From the NCBI GenBank assembly GCA_004369085.1, contig ML210222.1, positions 62,001 through 126,000 on the forward strand: a DNA stretch of 64,000 nt. Direction: 5' to 3'. This document shows positions 9,374-21,064 of this stretch, one piece after another (position 1 is the stretch's first letter; each line of letters begins with the position of its first letter). This stretch comes from Coprinopsis marcescibilis. Taxonomy: Eukaryota > Basidiomycota > Agaricomycetes > Agaricales > Psathyrellaceae. The translations under genes were made by a program, and so were the position numbers. The notes beneath the pieces were generated by a model. The model did no database searches. It had not been told where the DNA came from and worked only from the letters and a program-made list of their open reading frames with translations.

Positions 9374-12300
9374 CTAAGACCTTGCTTCTTTCCGGGACTT
9401 GTAGTAGTCCGAGAACGAAAGGCGGATGGCTAGGAATCGGCAATCGAGATCTGGATGCACTTGGAGGTGTTGAACAATGGATTGCACCTTGTCTGAGAAG
9501 TTCTGTCCGTATTGATGCAGCCTGGTCGTTAACGTCTGCGCGACATCTTCAGAGGCACTCGGCTCGTATTTTCCAGTAAACACGCCCTTGCACCACAACA
9601 CAGATAAGTTGGTGAGTATATCGGACGATATAAAAGACCTACACGTTGTTCGTCGGCTGCTTGATCCCTCCTAGCCGCCTCTGACAGGCAATGGTTGTAA
9701 AAGTTTTCCTGGAACCGATTGAGTATCACATACAGAAGGAAATTGTGATAACACACCATGGCTTCCCGGTACATTAATACTATTGCAAATGCATCCTTCA
9801 TCATGTTATGGACCACCTCCTGAGCAAACAGTTAACCCACGAGGAGAAACCGATGGAGACAATGGACTGACCTCTTTGCCAAGTTTCATATTCCACAAGA
9901 AAATCTTCTTGACAACCCTGTCCAAGTAAGTCCGGTGTGCTCCGATTATCGAGTCCAGGTCTCCCTCCTTCTTGTTCAAAAAGTCGATAAGGACTTTCCA
10001 TGAGCATTCAATGACTTCCAAGCGGCAGTAGGCCTCCACTTGTCTTATAAAGTGGATCATTTCAGATATGGAGATCCGGATCTTGTGCCATTCGTGCTCC
10101 AGTTCTGACCAGTTTGTTATTAGAATAGCTCCAAGAATCGGGATTCGTGCCGCTCACCTGGAACCCGAATGAATGTCCTTGCACCGCTAATCACTCTCGA
10201 CCAAGATCGGTCCAGCGTTTTCTCTACCCGCTTCATCTGCCACAGGTGTCGGAATAATTTGAGGTAACCTTCCATGGCCAAGGCATCAAGGACTGTATCT
10301 ATGGGAGCGTCAACCTTGTATTCAAGAGTGAAGACGTCCCAGCCAATCTCTCCGTGCGAATACTCTAGCATCCGAGCATCCAGGCGTCGAAGGACGTCAG
10401 GAGTGTCATGCTGTGCGTTGGATGAACGAATGGCTGTTTCCAACGTGGCTGTCAAGTTGTGTCGATATAGGGCGTTCGCTGGCTTCGCCAAGCTTGGTCT
10501 GAGAGTATTTGTAAGTGCTGGTAAGGGTGCAGAATTGCATAGAGTACCCTAAAGCATCCATAAGTTGGTCCGCAAAGTCTCCATGTCCAAGAAACAGGTA
10601 ATGCTTTAAAGCTGATAAGTGGTCCAAAAGCTTGAATTTCTCGATGAAGACTTCGAATAAACGATGGCTGGCCAGCCGATACGCAGAGTCTATCGACTTT
10701 TCCAACCCATTGACATCACTGTACTTCAATGCTAAAGTAGTAATATATAAGCTTGTACCGCCGGGTATAAAGAACGGAATACGCACTTCCTCTAAAAGAA
10801 CTCATCTTTTCACGAGTGACAACCCACTCGCTATCATGACAGCTATAGCGGATAAAGTTCAAGCTTTTTCCCGTAGAAAGGATCTGCAAACAAGTTAGCG
10901 AGTGTTATAACAGGATCGTCACTACTCTTGCCTTTGTTCCCGAAGACTTGCCGACAAAGTTGGGAAGCATTGCTTCTCTAAGCTGATACTTGTTCTCCCA
11001 AAGCTTACCACCCTGTTGAGGTGGTCCTGCAAAATCGTCAGGATCTCCTCCTTGTGCTCCAAATCCTCCGTCCGCCGAGATTTCATTTATTCCTCCCGAT
11101 AACGAAGATGGGTGCGCAACTTGCGTGGGACCAAGGGTAGTATCCACCGCGACAAAGAACTCGCCATATGGGTCGTAGAGATCCCCCGAGAAGAGCCATT
11201 TATGCAGCGTAGCAAAGAAAGGACACGATACCTGTAGGACATGAGGAGTTTTCTTTTCGATAAACAGGAGCGATCCTTACCTCCTCCAGTAATTGATGTG
11301 TAAAGTTTCGAACAAAAGGGTCGCCGTTGTCCGTGTAGCTGTGGATTAAGTTGACCAAAGCTCCGCCTTGTGCTTCTGTCGATTCGTTAAGTATTACATT
11401 GCATCGACCGAGAACGAATGAGATACCTCTGGCACCCTCTACACAGACACTCATCATCCGCATCCTTAACCGCCAGTCGTTCAACCAGACATCAAGTCGT
11501 TTGAGGGAAACGCCGGTTTCGGACGCCAGGTTGTCATTGCTCCGCTCTAATCCTGTCTGAGGTATGCTTGACAAGGCCTGAGTTTCCAGAACTGCGATTA
11601 GGCGGTAGTACTCCTTGAGCTGAGATTGTAAATGGTGACATAGGCTCTGTTCGATCATGCCAATTCCGCTCGCTGTTTCTCTTTCCCTTATGAAGTTGTC
11701 TACTCGGCGATAAAGGTAGCCCAACTCAGCTAGCCGATGAACAAGAGCCTTTGTCGATGGAGATACTGTATACTGATGCAACCACTTGAGTTCCCTGATC
11801 TATCATGAATGAAACACTCTTGTTACCTGATCTTCAAGGAATACAATTCGATCGTCGTCCTCATCGCTGGAAGAGAACTGGATGTATTTCCCCGTAATTC
11901 CTTGAAGAATGTATATCGAGTCCCGGAGCAGAAGCTCTTCTGGAGCGTAGTGCAAGCCTAAATCACCGGAGGTAGCAGATATGTTTTGTAAGAATATGGG
12001 TGAACGGTAAGATGGTGTCTTACTTTTCGATTGCCGATGCTCTCTGAGAATTTGTGCCTTGGACCGTCCTGTTGATGTATCTTGACGAGACGTCGGTTCT
12101 TGCTTGACTTGCGTTGCGGGCTTTGATTTAAGTGCTCGACGAGGAGATGGAGGACGGGTGAAGAGGGAACTAGGATTGAGTGAGGGGTCCTCTTGAAACG
12201 CGACGGACGTAAGGAATGAGAGCACTTCGGGTTTTCTTGACAGTATGTGCTGTAAAGACGTTTGCTAGGGGGAACGACAAATCTTCAAAGGTCACATACC

Positions 12301-12648
12301 TGCTTCAGCAGCCGAGCCAAGAGGTTTGTGAACTTCAAGACATCTGTCCCACCGGGGGCATTGCGCAAGACTGGCGAACGTTATCGCGGATCTGAAGTAT
12401 ACTATATAAGCTGAGATGCGGGTCACTCACGCTTTCTTTTGATTGCATCCACTACTTGGTTGAAGTCCACTTCATGACTCTGGCCGATGTGACTGCTCCT
12501 CAATCAGAACGGTGTTCCTAGAACAGAGTTTCTGGGCGAACCTGGAGAGTATATCCTGACATTGCGCTGTCAAATCTTGTCGCAAGACAGCGTTTACGCG
12601 TGCTGCAGGGACCAGAGAACAGATTAAAGAACTGAGGGAAGTGGTCAT
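9374..12648 (-). CDS. Gamma-tubulin complex component 3 (GCP3/Spc98/Alp6)
   Basis: GCP3 is a core subunit of the gamma-tubulin small complex that nucleates microtubules at spindle pole bodies. Twelve exons (12648-12542, 12492-12431, 12370-12300, 12249-11827, 11799-11281, 11231-10926, 10883-10787, 10731-10548, 10498-10158, 10104-9872, 9819-9643, 9586-9374) give 910 residues. A Ser/Pro-rich N-terminal linker precedes the GCP_N domain (from LLLRDSIYILQGITGKYI). Motifs specific to GCP3 are ILSTGKSLNFIRY, then LAKPANALYRHNLTATLETA, IRSSNAQ, DVLRRLDARMLE and GWDVFTLEYKVDAPI in GCP_C, which binds gamma-tubulin. Part of exon 4 (11958-12023) has intron-like ends, is 66 nt long and stop-free, so it may be optionally spliced. 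The first two exon joins are less certain than the rest. Confidence 0.92.
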
Positions 12649-13261
12649 TAGCAGAAATGCGCGTTGGTGTTAACACTCGCGTCTACACGCGTGACCCTGA
12701 AGTTTATGAGTTGTTTGCTGCTCGGCGCTCGCAGCTCCAGTGCCGTTACGATCGAATAGGCTAAATGTCTTGTACCTCAACCACTTCCTGATACTCTTTC
12801 CATCGTGACTTGAGCATGAGGCGGTTCAAATAGTCAAGACTGTAGCAGACACCATATTGAGCTCCATCTCCTCGGAAATAGTTATATCGCAGCGCGAAAT
12901 TGTTGTACCCGCTCTTTTTTCGCCTTTGAATCTGCCTTTCAGGGCAATATTCTCGCCAGGATTGGCCTTCAAGCAGGAGTCGCCATCAGAAAGATTTCTG
13001 ACGCGAGGAGCCTTGAGTCTGCCATACCGTGGCACAACTTCGATCCATTATAAACGATAGCTGCCTTTCTCTGCACCCGGCTTTTCCCCGGCCTCTCACA
13101 ACGAAGTCTTTTATCGTCCCTGTCCCAAACATTTGTATCTTCTGTCTCCTGTGGCCAAGAAATCGAAATCTGACATTGCCGAGTCGCTGTAACATTTGAC
13201 GCGGAGCACTCGCAAATCACTTGTTAGACCTGGTGTTATTTCGATCTCCGTGGCGCGTAGT
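12649..13261. other. Divergent intergenic region GCP3 / RdRP with MluI-cell-cycle-box sequences
   Basis: These 613 bp separate two divergent start codons. The palindrome CACGCGTG at 12686-12693 contains ACGCGT, the MCB core bound by MBF-type factors; a second ACGCGT lies at 12596-12601 inside GCP3 exon 1. A minus-strand open frame of about 80 codons crosses 12969-13220 but matches nothing I know and has no support. The remaining sequence shows no RNA gene. Confidence 0.45.
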
Positions 13262-16200
13262 ATGGCCGGAAACTTGGATGGTGGGTCTTTTCAATCAACT
13301 TATAATTCTCTCTCACAATTATTTTATGGGGTAGAAGAATTCAACGACTTGCTGTCATCGCAGGTATGTCATTTCACGCAACTGCTTCGCGATGAAAAGT
13401 GAGCAATGCTATTCAAGGGATCCAGTCACTATGGGTTTGGTGAAGATGATATCACCCCCTTGATTCAGATGTGTGAGTGAAGGTTCCGTCTCTATCGCAT
13501 CTGACCGACATAAGCCTTCGCTAGATCACACCCAAGCTTCCGACCCGAATCCAAATCCAAAGGACGAATCGTACGAACAAGTTCCTTTGACACAGTCGAG
13601 CACAGATTCCACTGCCGTGTCAAATTCCGCACCATCATCGTTCAACTCGGGCAAACGGAAGGCCGAAGAAGAAACAGCAGCACTCAATTCCCTAAGCAGG
13701 CCATTCAAACAGACGCGCTCAGCTTCGACCCTACCTTTTGCACCCCCGATAAAGCTTGAACGCAGTGAATCTCCAGAGCGCCAAAACCCAAAGTTACCAA
13801 CACCTAATCTCAACCGACCTGTAGATCTCGTACGTCTGCGTTATGAGCTCTACGCGAACCATTTAACCCAATAATGTTGTTAGTCCTGGCCAGCGTTCAT
13901 TAATGGTTGGTTCGAGAAGCTTCCATATGGGGCCAAGTACGAAATCTCCCGCGCGGTTTTGTCAAGCGGTTTAGAGCAAGAGCGCAAATTCACAGATCTC
14001 GAATTCGAAGAAGTCCAAGAACTGGTGGCAGAAGGAACAAATGCTAAGGCCGCCAAAAGGGCCTGGACGCGCTTTGTACGAAATCCCAGCAATGGTATGC
14101 AATACATCTGTTTGACTAGTTATCCTTTTCATCTTTGGCTGTAGGCGAGCATCCCACAGTTTCGGGAAGAGAACAGCAAGCCAATGTACGTCTTCTCTAC
14201 GGCCTTACTCCAAACATCAAACGAAATGAACGTTGTTATTTAGTGTCCTTGGGCAGAACTCGATCGGGAGGAGGAGGCACTTCGAGGAGGCAACCCGTAT
14301 GCAAATCTAGGGTTCAACAAAGATGGGACGCCTTCAGGGCACTACGGTGGGCGTGTGGAGTTCCGTGGTACTCTCTTCCCCTTGAGCTTATTCGACAAGG
14401 ACGAACCGTTTCGGGTACGATTGGAGCGTCCGACACTTGGCCCGTCGACCCAGTTTTCGCGTAGGTTCGGGAGCAAAAACATCTTTCGACTCCGGATCCA
14501 GAAGTCTGTCGTGACATCTTCGACAGGTCTTCTTAATTTCATTCGAAGACCATTCATCATCTGTGGAGGTGTATTTCGCGCTTTTTATGCAAAAGAAATG
14601 AATGTCTTCTTCATCAAAACAAACGAAACGCCCCGCGCAGATAACACAGACCCCAACCCCGCAATCACGGATGCCATATCATTTCTTGAATTTCTCGAGC
14701 TCCATAACTCCCTTGAAGTCAACTGGAACCAGGTTGGTGTTCTTAATTTCTTCAAACCAAGATACATTGACGCTTTGGAGTAGAAGATGGCGAAATGGGC
14801 ATCAAGATTTGCTCTCGGCCTGTCCAATTCGGCTCCAGGCTTGATGTTGAAACCAGACTGCATACGTTTCGAAGACGACATTGGTACATATAGGAGTTTC
14901 TAGATCTATGCCTGAAACAGATGCTAATTAGTCCACAGTTCACCCCGAGTCCAAATCATGTATGACTGATGGTGCCGGAAGCGTGAATCGTAGAGGGACT
15001 GCTTTGTTGCACCGCGCGCTTAATTGGGACGAACGGCCTACCGCTGTTCAAGTCCGGGTATTTGGCAGCAAGGCAAGTACTTTTAAGCAACATTCCACCA
15101 CACTTTCTCACTCTACTGCAGGGACTACTCATTGACGATCTCGCCGACCCAGGAGTCAAGAATGATGACCCCGTCGTCTATTTGACGCCTTCACAAATCA
15201 AAATCAAGTATTCTACCGAGAATCCCGATCCTGCGCATTGCATCATCGATGTTTTGCGCGCTTCCCAATCGAAAACCCCTTGTCGACTTTCCGTGGAAAC
15301 TATCATCAACTTATCGGAAAACGGAGTACCATCATCCGCTTTCCTCTCTATGTTGAGAGAGAGTCTCAAGGAAATCATTGATCCTTTACTCGACTGGGAC
15401 GCGTTTCAAGCGTCTGAGAAACTGTGGTACCTTATGGCGAAGATTGGCGGAGTGAAAGCGGCAAGAAAGGCACGGGAAAATGTTGGGGCGGCCCGCGTCA
15501 AAGGATACAGTGAGCGGGACCTCGACGAGAACGAACCGGACGACGAAGACGGTTTCACGCAACTCGACATTGACCTTGCAGAAGAGAAGTCTATTGCATG
15601 GTGGGGTGACCCAATCAGCGGGTGCCCCTCGTCTTTGGAAGAAACTATAATGGGGCTGCTGGATGCGGGATTCACACCCCAGGACTGTTGGATGCTCAGA
15701 TTTAAGCTGAACACCGTTACCAAGTATGCTGTCAGAAATCAAGTCAAAACATATCGAATGGAAGTTCCTATGTCTTGTTCCGCATGGATTGTTCCCGGTA
15801 CGTTATCCTACTCTTTGTAGCATTGCGAGCAATCTAACATGTGTTTAGACAGAAGAGGAGTTCTCGAAGAAGGGGAAATATTTTTCAAATCGTCTCGCCG
15901 CAACATTCGCCTTCCTGATGGCACCGAGGTTGACGAATTGCTTGGAGACGTGTTGGCGACGAGAAACCCGTGCAAACTACCAACAGACGTCCAAAAGGTG
16001 ATAAATCACCGATACTTGATCACTATTGGTTCCTGACTGGGAGAACCTCTTAGTGGAAAGCTGTTTATCGTCCAGAGCTTCGTGACTTAGTGGATGTTGT
16101 CGTACTGCCTATCAAAGGCTTTCGACGCGCAGCGGACTGGCTTGCTGGCGGTGGGTGTGACATTCATTTGATCTATTGCCAACTAAGGTCATTTCAGGTG

Positions 16201-17353
16201 ATTATGACGGTGACAAGGTCATTCTCATCTGGGATCCAAGGCTTGTTGTTCCATTCAAAAATGCGGACCGTGGGTTTGGAGACGCTCCCGATGATCGATT
16301 TACGAGAGATAATTTCAATATCGACAACATCGCTGTCGCCGACTTTCAAAAGGCTATGAAAGGATCACCAAGCATCGAACGCATTCACGGTACCCAGGAA
16401 CATCTCCTCAGTGCAATACAAGATACTGCTATGGTCGGAAAGTACTCTAACTACCACGAACATGCAACCTACCGACTAGGCTATACACACCCTGAAACTA
16501 TTCGACTTGCACACATGTACGTCTTTCACACCATTTCCAGCCATCTGGCCTCTGAACCATAGTTTACAGGTTCTGCATGACTCTGGATGGTGCAAAGACT
16601 GGATTGAAAGTGAAGTCAAGTGTCATTCGGGAGGATAGCAAGTATAATCACCGACCACCTGCTTGGAAGGAAACGGTCCAGGGAGGAAAGCGAATCAACG
16701 ATATGTCGAACCAACCAAACCTCCAACGACTCCCTCATCTTCCTAGGTTCATCATGGATGAACTCCACCAAGCGGCACAAAAAGAGGAGACCGCGTGGTT
16801 GAAGAAAATAGAGAACCACCACGATCAGTGGAAACCCTCAGTTTTGGACGATGATTTGGCGTGGTTCTGGAGTGAACTCCAGGAGCAGTCCAAATGTCTC
16901 GGTGGAGAGGTCTGGACCCCAGATATCAAACTGATAGAGAAACACGTACAGCATGTATATGAGCAGCACAAGAAGGCTATTCAACAAGCAGCCAAGGACA
17001 TAAACGGGTCACCGCGCAAGGGGGCGTCTCCCAAGAAAGAAAGTCGCTCCGTTTTCACCGATCTCCCGATAGAGAAACGACAGGACATTCTTCGACGACT
17101 TTCCAAGAGCTTTGCCTCAGGCCCCGACCCGACCGAGATGCATATGCCCGCCAGTATGATTCCCATATACCGTGGATCATATGCTTATATATACGCAGAA
17201 AAGCAGAGCTGCAATCGGGGATCTCGATTTCCTTGGGATGTCGCTTACCAGCAGCTGGTCCTCATGAAAGCGTTAAGAACGGGCCGCCTTAAAGCCGTGC
17301 ACGGGGACCACTACGAGAAAATGTACATGCAGAAGCCGTCGTCAATAACCTAG
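13262..17353 (+). CDS. Eukaryotic RNA-dependent RNA polymerase (QDE-1/RrpA-type, RNAi pathway)
   Basis: This enzyme copies single-stranded RNA into dsRNA for Dicer, amplifying RNA silencing (quelling, sex-induced silencing). Thirteen exons (13262-13363, 13418-13472, 13525-13829, 13884-14075, 14145-14186, 14244-14732, 14784-14883, 14939-15072, 15122-15797, 15849-15997, 16054-16150, 16198-16516, 16570-17353) join into 1,147 residues. The N-terminal 150 residues are Ser/Pro-rich and variable. The conserved core contains KWASRFALGLS, CMTDGAGSVNRRG, PDRRGVLEEGE and the catalytic loop GGDYDGDKV, with the metal-binding aspartates at Asp782, Asp784 and Asp786; an intron splits the codon just before this loop. 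KYSNYHEHATY and MTLDGAKTGL follow, as in other family members. The intron 15073-15121 uses a GC donor (AAG|GCAAGT). All catalytic residues are present, so the enzyme looks active. Confidence 0.92.
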
Positions 17354-17518
17354 CTTCAGACGTCACAGCGAATACCCTCACCGTATCATCTATACCAATC
17401 TTATTGTAGCACATGTGCAAATTTAATCATGCTTGCCATTTCGTAGAAGTACACAGACGATGTGCTGCTCTCCAAATCGAGGTGTTTGTGTATGAAATTT
17501 TATGTTGTACATGAGTAG

Positions 17519-19162
17519 CTACTGGACAAATGATGAAGTGCCAACCGCCTTCGAGTCCCGTTTCTGAGGCAATGAAGCAGGTGTGCCTTGGTCTGGCGCT
17601 ATATTACCTGCCCCAGTCATCTTACGAACGACGCCCCTGCTTACACGAACCACTCTTTTCCCACCGCCAACAATTCCTTTTCCAAGTTGGTGGAAACCAA
17701 AGACTAAGAACTGCAGGCTCATGACTATGCCAACGAGGAAGCATACGGCAACAACCCCCCTAGGCCAGACATCAAATGCGACCAGGCCAAGGAAGGCCAT
17801 GAGGCACACAGCGCTTGCAACCATGCAGAGTGTTGGGACTCGAGAAGATATCGCGAAGAAAAAGTAAGACGAGTACACGTCAAGCGCCCGTGACCGAAAG
17901 ACATCCACTGGGGAGAAGGAGTAGCGTAGAATGAAGTATGCCGTGGCCGCGATTCCTAATCCTGTGAATATGGACGAAGAAGCGGTAGCGCGAAGTGCGG
18001 TGGGGGAAAGTGGGATGGTGGAATCGGGAGATATTGACATTACGGTTGTGTTAACAGCCGCAAGTCCGGCGAGCTATGTTGCAGTACCAACCTTAGTCAC
18101 ATGGATACAGGGTACAGCGATACGATGATGCTTACCAATGTCCCAATGAACGTCCACTCCATCCTCATTCTTTGGAAGATGGCTTCGAATTCTGAATCCA
18201 TTCTTGCGTCTCGGATTTCAGCGTACATCGTGAATGTCGCAATGAACCGCTCCCACCAGCTCATGCGGAGATCCACGGGTTCGTAAACTTCGATAGTTTC
18301 GGTATAAGGAGGAACAGGGGGTTTCGAGTGGTCGAGGGTGTGCTGGGGTAGAAGAGAGGCTGTAAACCATTGGGTGGTAGAAGTCGATATGACAGTGTGA
18401 CTAGGGATATGTTCAGGTGGAGTATCAAGGCACTGTTCTGAAGAGAGGTCAAAGAGAGAGCCCAGGGGTGTGTCAAATAAGGAATTATCGGGAGGGTCTT
18501 GAGACTCCAACTCTGACTGAGAGGAACGAAGGAACGAAGGCGAGGCGGCCGATGAACCCTCTGATTCATCGCCACTATAATTGGCTGAGTCGTAAGTGTG
18601 TTCGTGGTCTGATAACATAAGGTACCCTTTGGAGTGCTTCTTATGCTTTTTGCGACGACGACGGAAGACATTAGGTGCCACTGGTGAGGATTGAGCAACC
18701 GGGGAAGCAGGTTCCACCTCTATGATATCCGAGATGGATTCTGGTGGAGTTGGTGGGGCGGTGGGTTCAGAACTGCTGCAAGACCCTGATGATTCTTGGT
18801 CCTCGAATAATGTTCTCTGGGTGTCTTGTGAGTCGACTGGCGACGCAGGGGAAGTGGGCGTGACCACTCTCAAAGTTAATAGAGCGCCATTTTGTGGTCG
18901 TCCTTTGCTTGAAGGCAGCGTTGTACTGCGTGTTTTACAGGACTGGCATGTTAGTTTGACATCTGTATATTGGGCTATGTAATAAAGAGCTATGAGTAAC
19001 GGTGTTTTTACTCGATAAGAGCAAAGTTTGCTCACATATTGACCTGACAGCCTTATGAATTCGCATGCTCTGCATGAGTTCGTTTAGAGTCTGCCTTGAC
19101 GATGCCACAAGTCTTCTGTTCTTTCCATTCTTCTTTCCCTGTAGAATGTGCCAGACCTTCAT
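17519..19162 (-). CDS. Unrecognised multi-pass membrane protein with long polar N-terminus
   Basis: Exons 19162-19036, 18974-18136 and 18073-17519 give 506 residues. Residues 1-50 are basic and contain a CQSC motif; residues 70-280 are rich in Ser, Pro and acids with a KKHKKHSKG-type basic patch (RRRRKKHKKH). A conserved-looking juxtamembrane block reads RMSWWERFIATFTMYAEIRD, then RMRMEWTFIGTLLAGLAAVN begins the first of about four hydrophobic segments (roughly residues 318-337, 355-375, 395-420, 425-447). The C-terminus is short and basic. I recognise the WWERF/EWTFIGTLLAGLA pattern as one that recurs in agaricomycete hypothetical proteins, without a known function. The first exon and start are the least certain part. 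It converges on RdRP with 165 bp between stop codons. Confidence 0.7.
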
Positions 19163-20068
19163 TTCCAGGACAGAGGAAAGACGAAGGTCGTATCTGAATC
19201 TGGGTAAGCGCTTGCGTTCTAACGAGATATATGTAGTTGATTTGTGGCGTACAAAGTCAATCCTTGCTTCAGATTCGGGTTCTGGCCATCCACTCCGAGG
19301 ATAGTTTCGTGTGTTGCGCGGTTGTCAACTTCCAAAGTAACGACTGGGCGCCAGGATTTGTCCGGCAGCATGAGCCGCAGGCCTTGGGCACGTACAACTA
19401 AATGTGCACCGATCAGGCCCTGTTGTCTCGAAAGCGAGTACTAGCGAGCCCCGACGGGCGGCGTACCTGTTATACTCCATCGCCTAGCGTGAGCAAGGTG
19501 GTGAGTGTTCTAGGAGTGGTGAGCATGAACAGTTAACGCACTCCTCTTCGGTCATGGTCCAATCGCCAGCTTAGCTTGGGCTGTGGAAAGAACTTGAGAC
19601 AGTCAACTTGCGCCTCACTGAAGTATCCACTGGCAGTAGGGAGCATTCAAGAGGGTTATAAGTATCGTCATCACATGGCTGTGCAACCTGTGCAACGATG
19701 GAAGTGTCAGTCTTCCGACTTACTCAAGGCTTATCTCCGCCGAAACTCCTCGCGGCACTGACCACAGTGACCAAACTTAAGAGTTTTAGACCTCAATCAC
19801 TCACTAGTAGCGAGCGGTTCGTGGCTTGGATGGAATCAGGCTTGATTCGACCTATTAGCAAGGCCTACGATTTGGATGGCCTTCTCTCAAGACTAAGATT
19901 TCCGCATCGGTAGTATCGGGTACGCATCAGAGCCAAGTTTGAGCGGGGTTGTCGCAAACAGAGTACCACCTTCTAGGTAAGTAGGAACGAATATTAACTC
20001 CATATTCGACTGGCAAATTTCGTATATACAAAACTATAAAGATACAAAACAGACATAAAAACATCAAC
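19163..20068. other. Largest gene-free gap
   Basis: The 906 bp between the membrane-protein start and the TCTP stop hold only short, unrelated open frames (70-80 codons or fewer), none with a recognisable motif or good splice partners. I find no tRNA boxes, rRNA similarity or tandem repeat. It may contain the promoter and leader of the membrane-protein gene and the TCTP 3' end, or an unannotated non-coding transcript. Confidence 0.5.
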
Positions 20069-20888
20069 TTAGAGCTTGAGTTCCTTAACACCATCCTTCC
20101 AGAAGGTGAAGTACGCTGTAATCCAATGTAAGTACCACAAACATCAGGATGCCGACAAGACATACGAGTAACGCCGTCGTCCTTTTGAAAATACGATCAT
20201 TAAATCAATAGCATTCTAGAGACATTTGAGAAGAGACTTACGCGGTAGTTAAGCAAGGCAACCATTGCGTCTGGATCCATTTTTGAGCCAGTGTACTATT
20301 GTGATTTAGATCAGCCAGGGGTATTCGAGGACAACGAACGATAAAAGGGCGTACGAATTCATAATCCTTGAAGTTTCCAATGATCTTTTTGGCGTAAGCG
20401 GCCGCACCCTTTTCGAATGCGGGTTTACGCTCATCGCTCAACTTTTCTTTGACGGCTTTCATGTAGCCCTGGAAAGAATTGAGAGGTGTTCTGATGCGTG
20501 TATGATGAGCGGATTACACACCTTAAGATATGTCAGAAAACTCTTCTTGTCGAATGAGGTTGCCACCAGACGGAAAGAGTGAACGATGTTGTTCACAGTC
20601 TGAGCGCCCTCCTCGAGTTCCTCAGCACCCTCCTCAGCAGAAGGATTGGCACCTAGGATAATATGAGCTCCTGCACAACGAATCGCTGGAAAGCTGAAGA
20701 GAACGCACCGATGTCGACGTCGCCCTCCTTCACAACCATCATCTGGCAATCTACCTCGTAGACGATATCATCCACGAGTTTGCTGTTTCAAGTTAGAATC
20801 AAGATCTGGAGGAGAAGGATGAGACTAACACGGGGAAGGCATCGGAGAAGAGCTCGTCGCCAGAGATAATGTCCTCGTAAAGCAGCAT
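20069..20888 (-). CDS. Translationally controlled tumor protein (TCTP/Tma19)
   Basis: TCTP is an abundant cytosolic calcium-binding, growth-linked protein associated with ribosomes. Seven exons (20888-20830, 20782-20709, 20652-20522, 20468-20355, 20295-20242, 20181-20166, 20115-20069) give 164 residues, the normal size. It starts MLLYEDIISGDELFSDAFP, carries the family signature IGANPSAEEGAEE (around residues 44-56) and ends GVTPYFTFWKDGVKELKL. One exon (20166-20181) is only 16 nt. The first intron uses the donor GTTAGT rather than the overlapping GTGTTA, because only this keeps the VKLVDD frame. Its start codon lies 176 bp from that of UTP15 on the other strand. Confidence 0.97.
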
Positions 20889-21064
20889 GCTAGGCGAATA
20901 GATGGCAATGGGAAGGGCAGAGCAAATTGGAAAACTATTTTGCTGTTATATTGTATCGATCGTTGTTGATCTGATCTTATCGAGGAACAGCCGAATCCGG
21001 CGATCACATGAACCCCAAGCCACATTTTCTTGCGCTATCTTTAGACTGGTCTGCTAACTCTCCA

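Noticed and set aside
12969..13220. Minus-strand frame of about 83 codons between GCP3 and RdRP
   Set aside because: No motif, no splice partners and no resemblance to a known protein; length is expected by chance.
14076..14144. RdRP exon 4 ending at 14094 with donor GTATGC
   Set aside because: This donor shifts the frame before NCPWAELDREEE; the donor at 14076 (GTACGA) keeps the reading frame.
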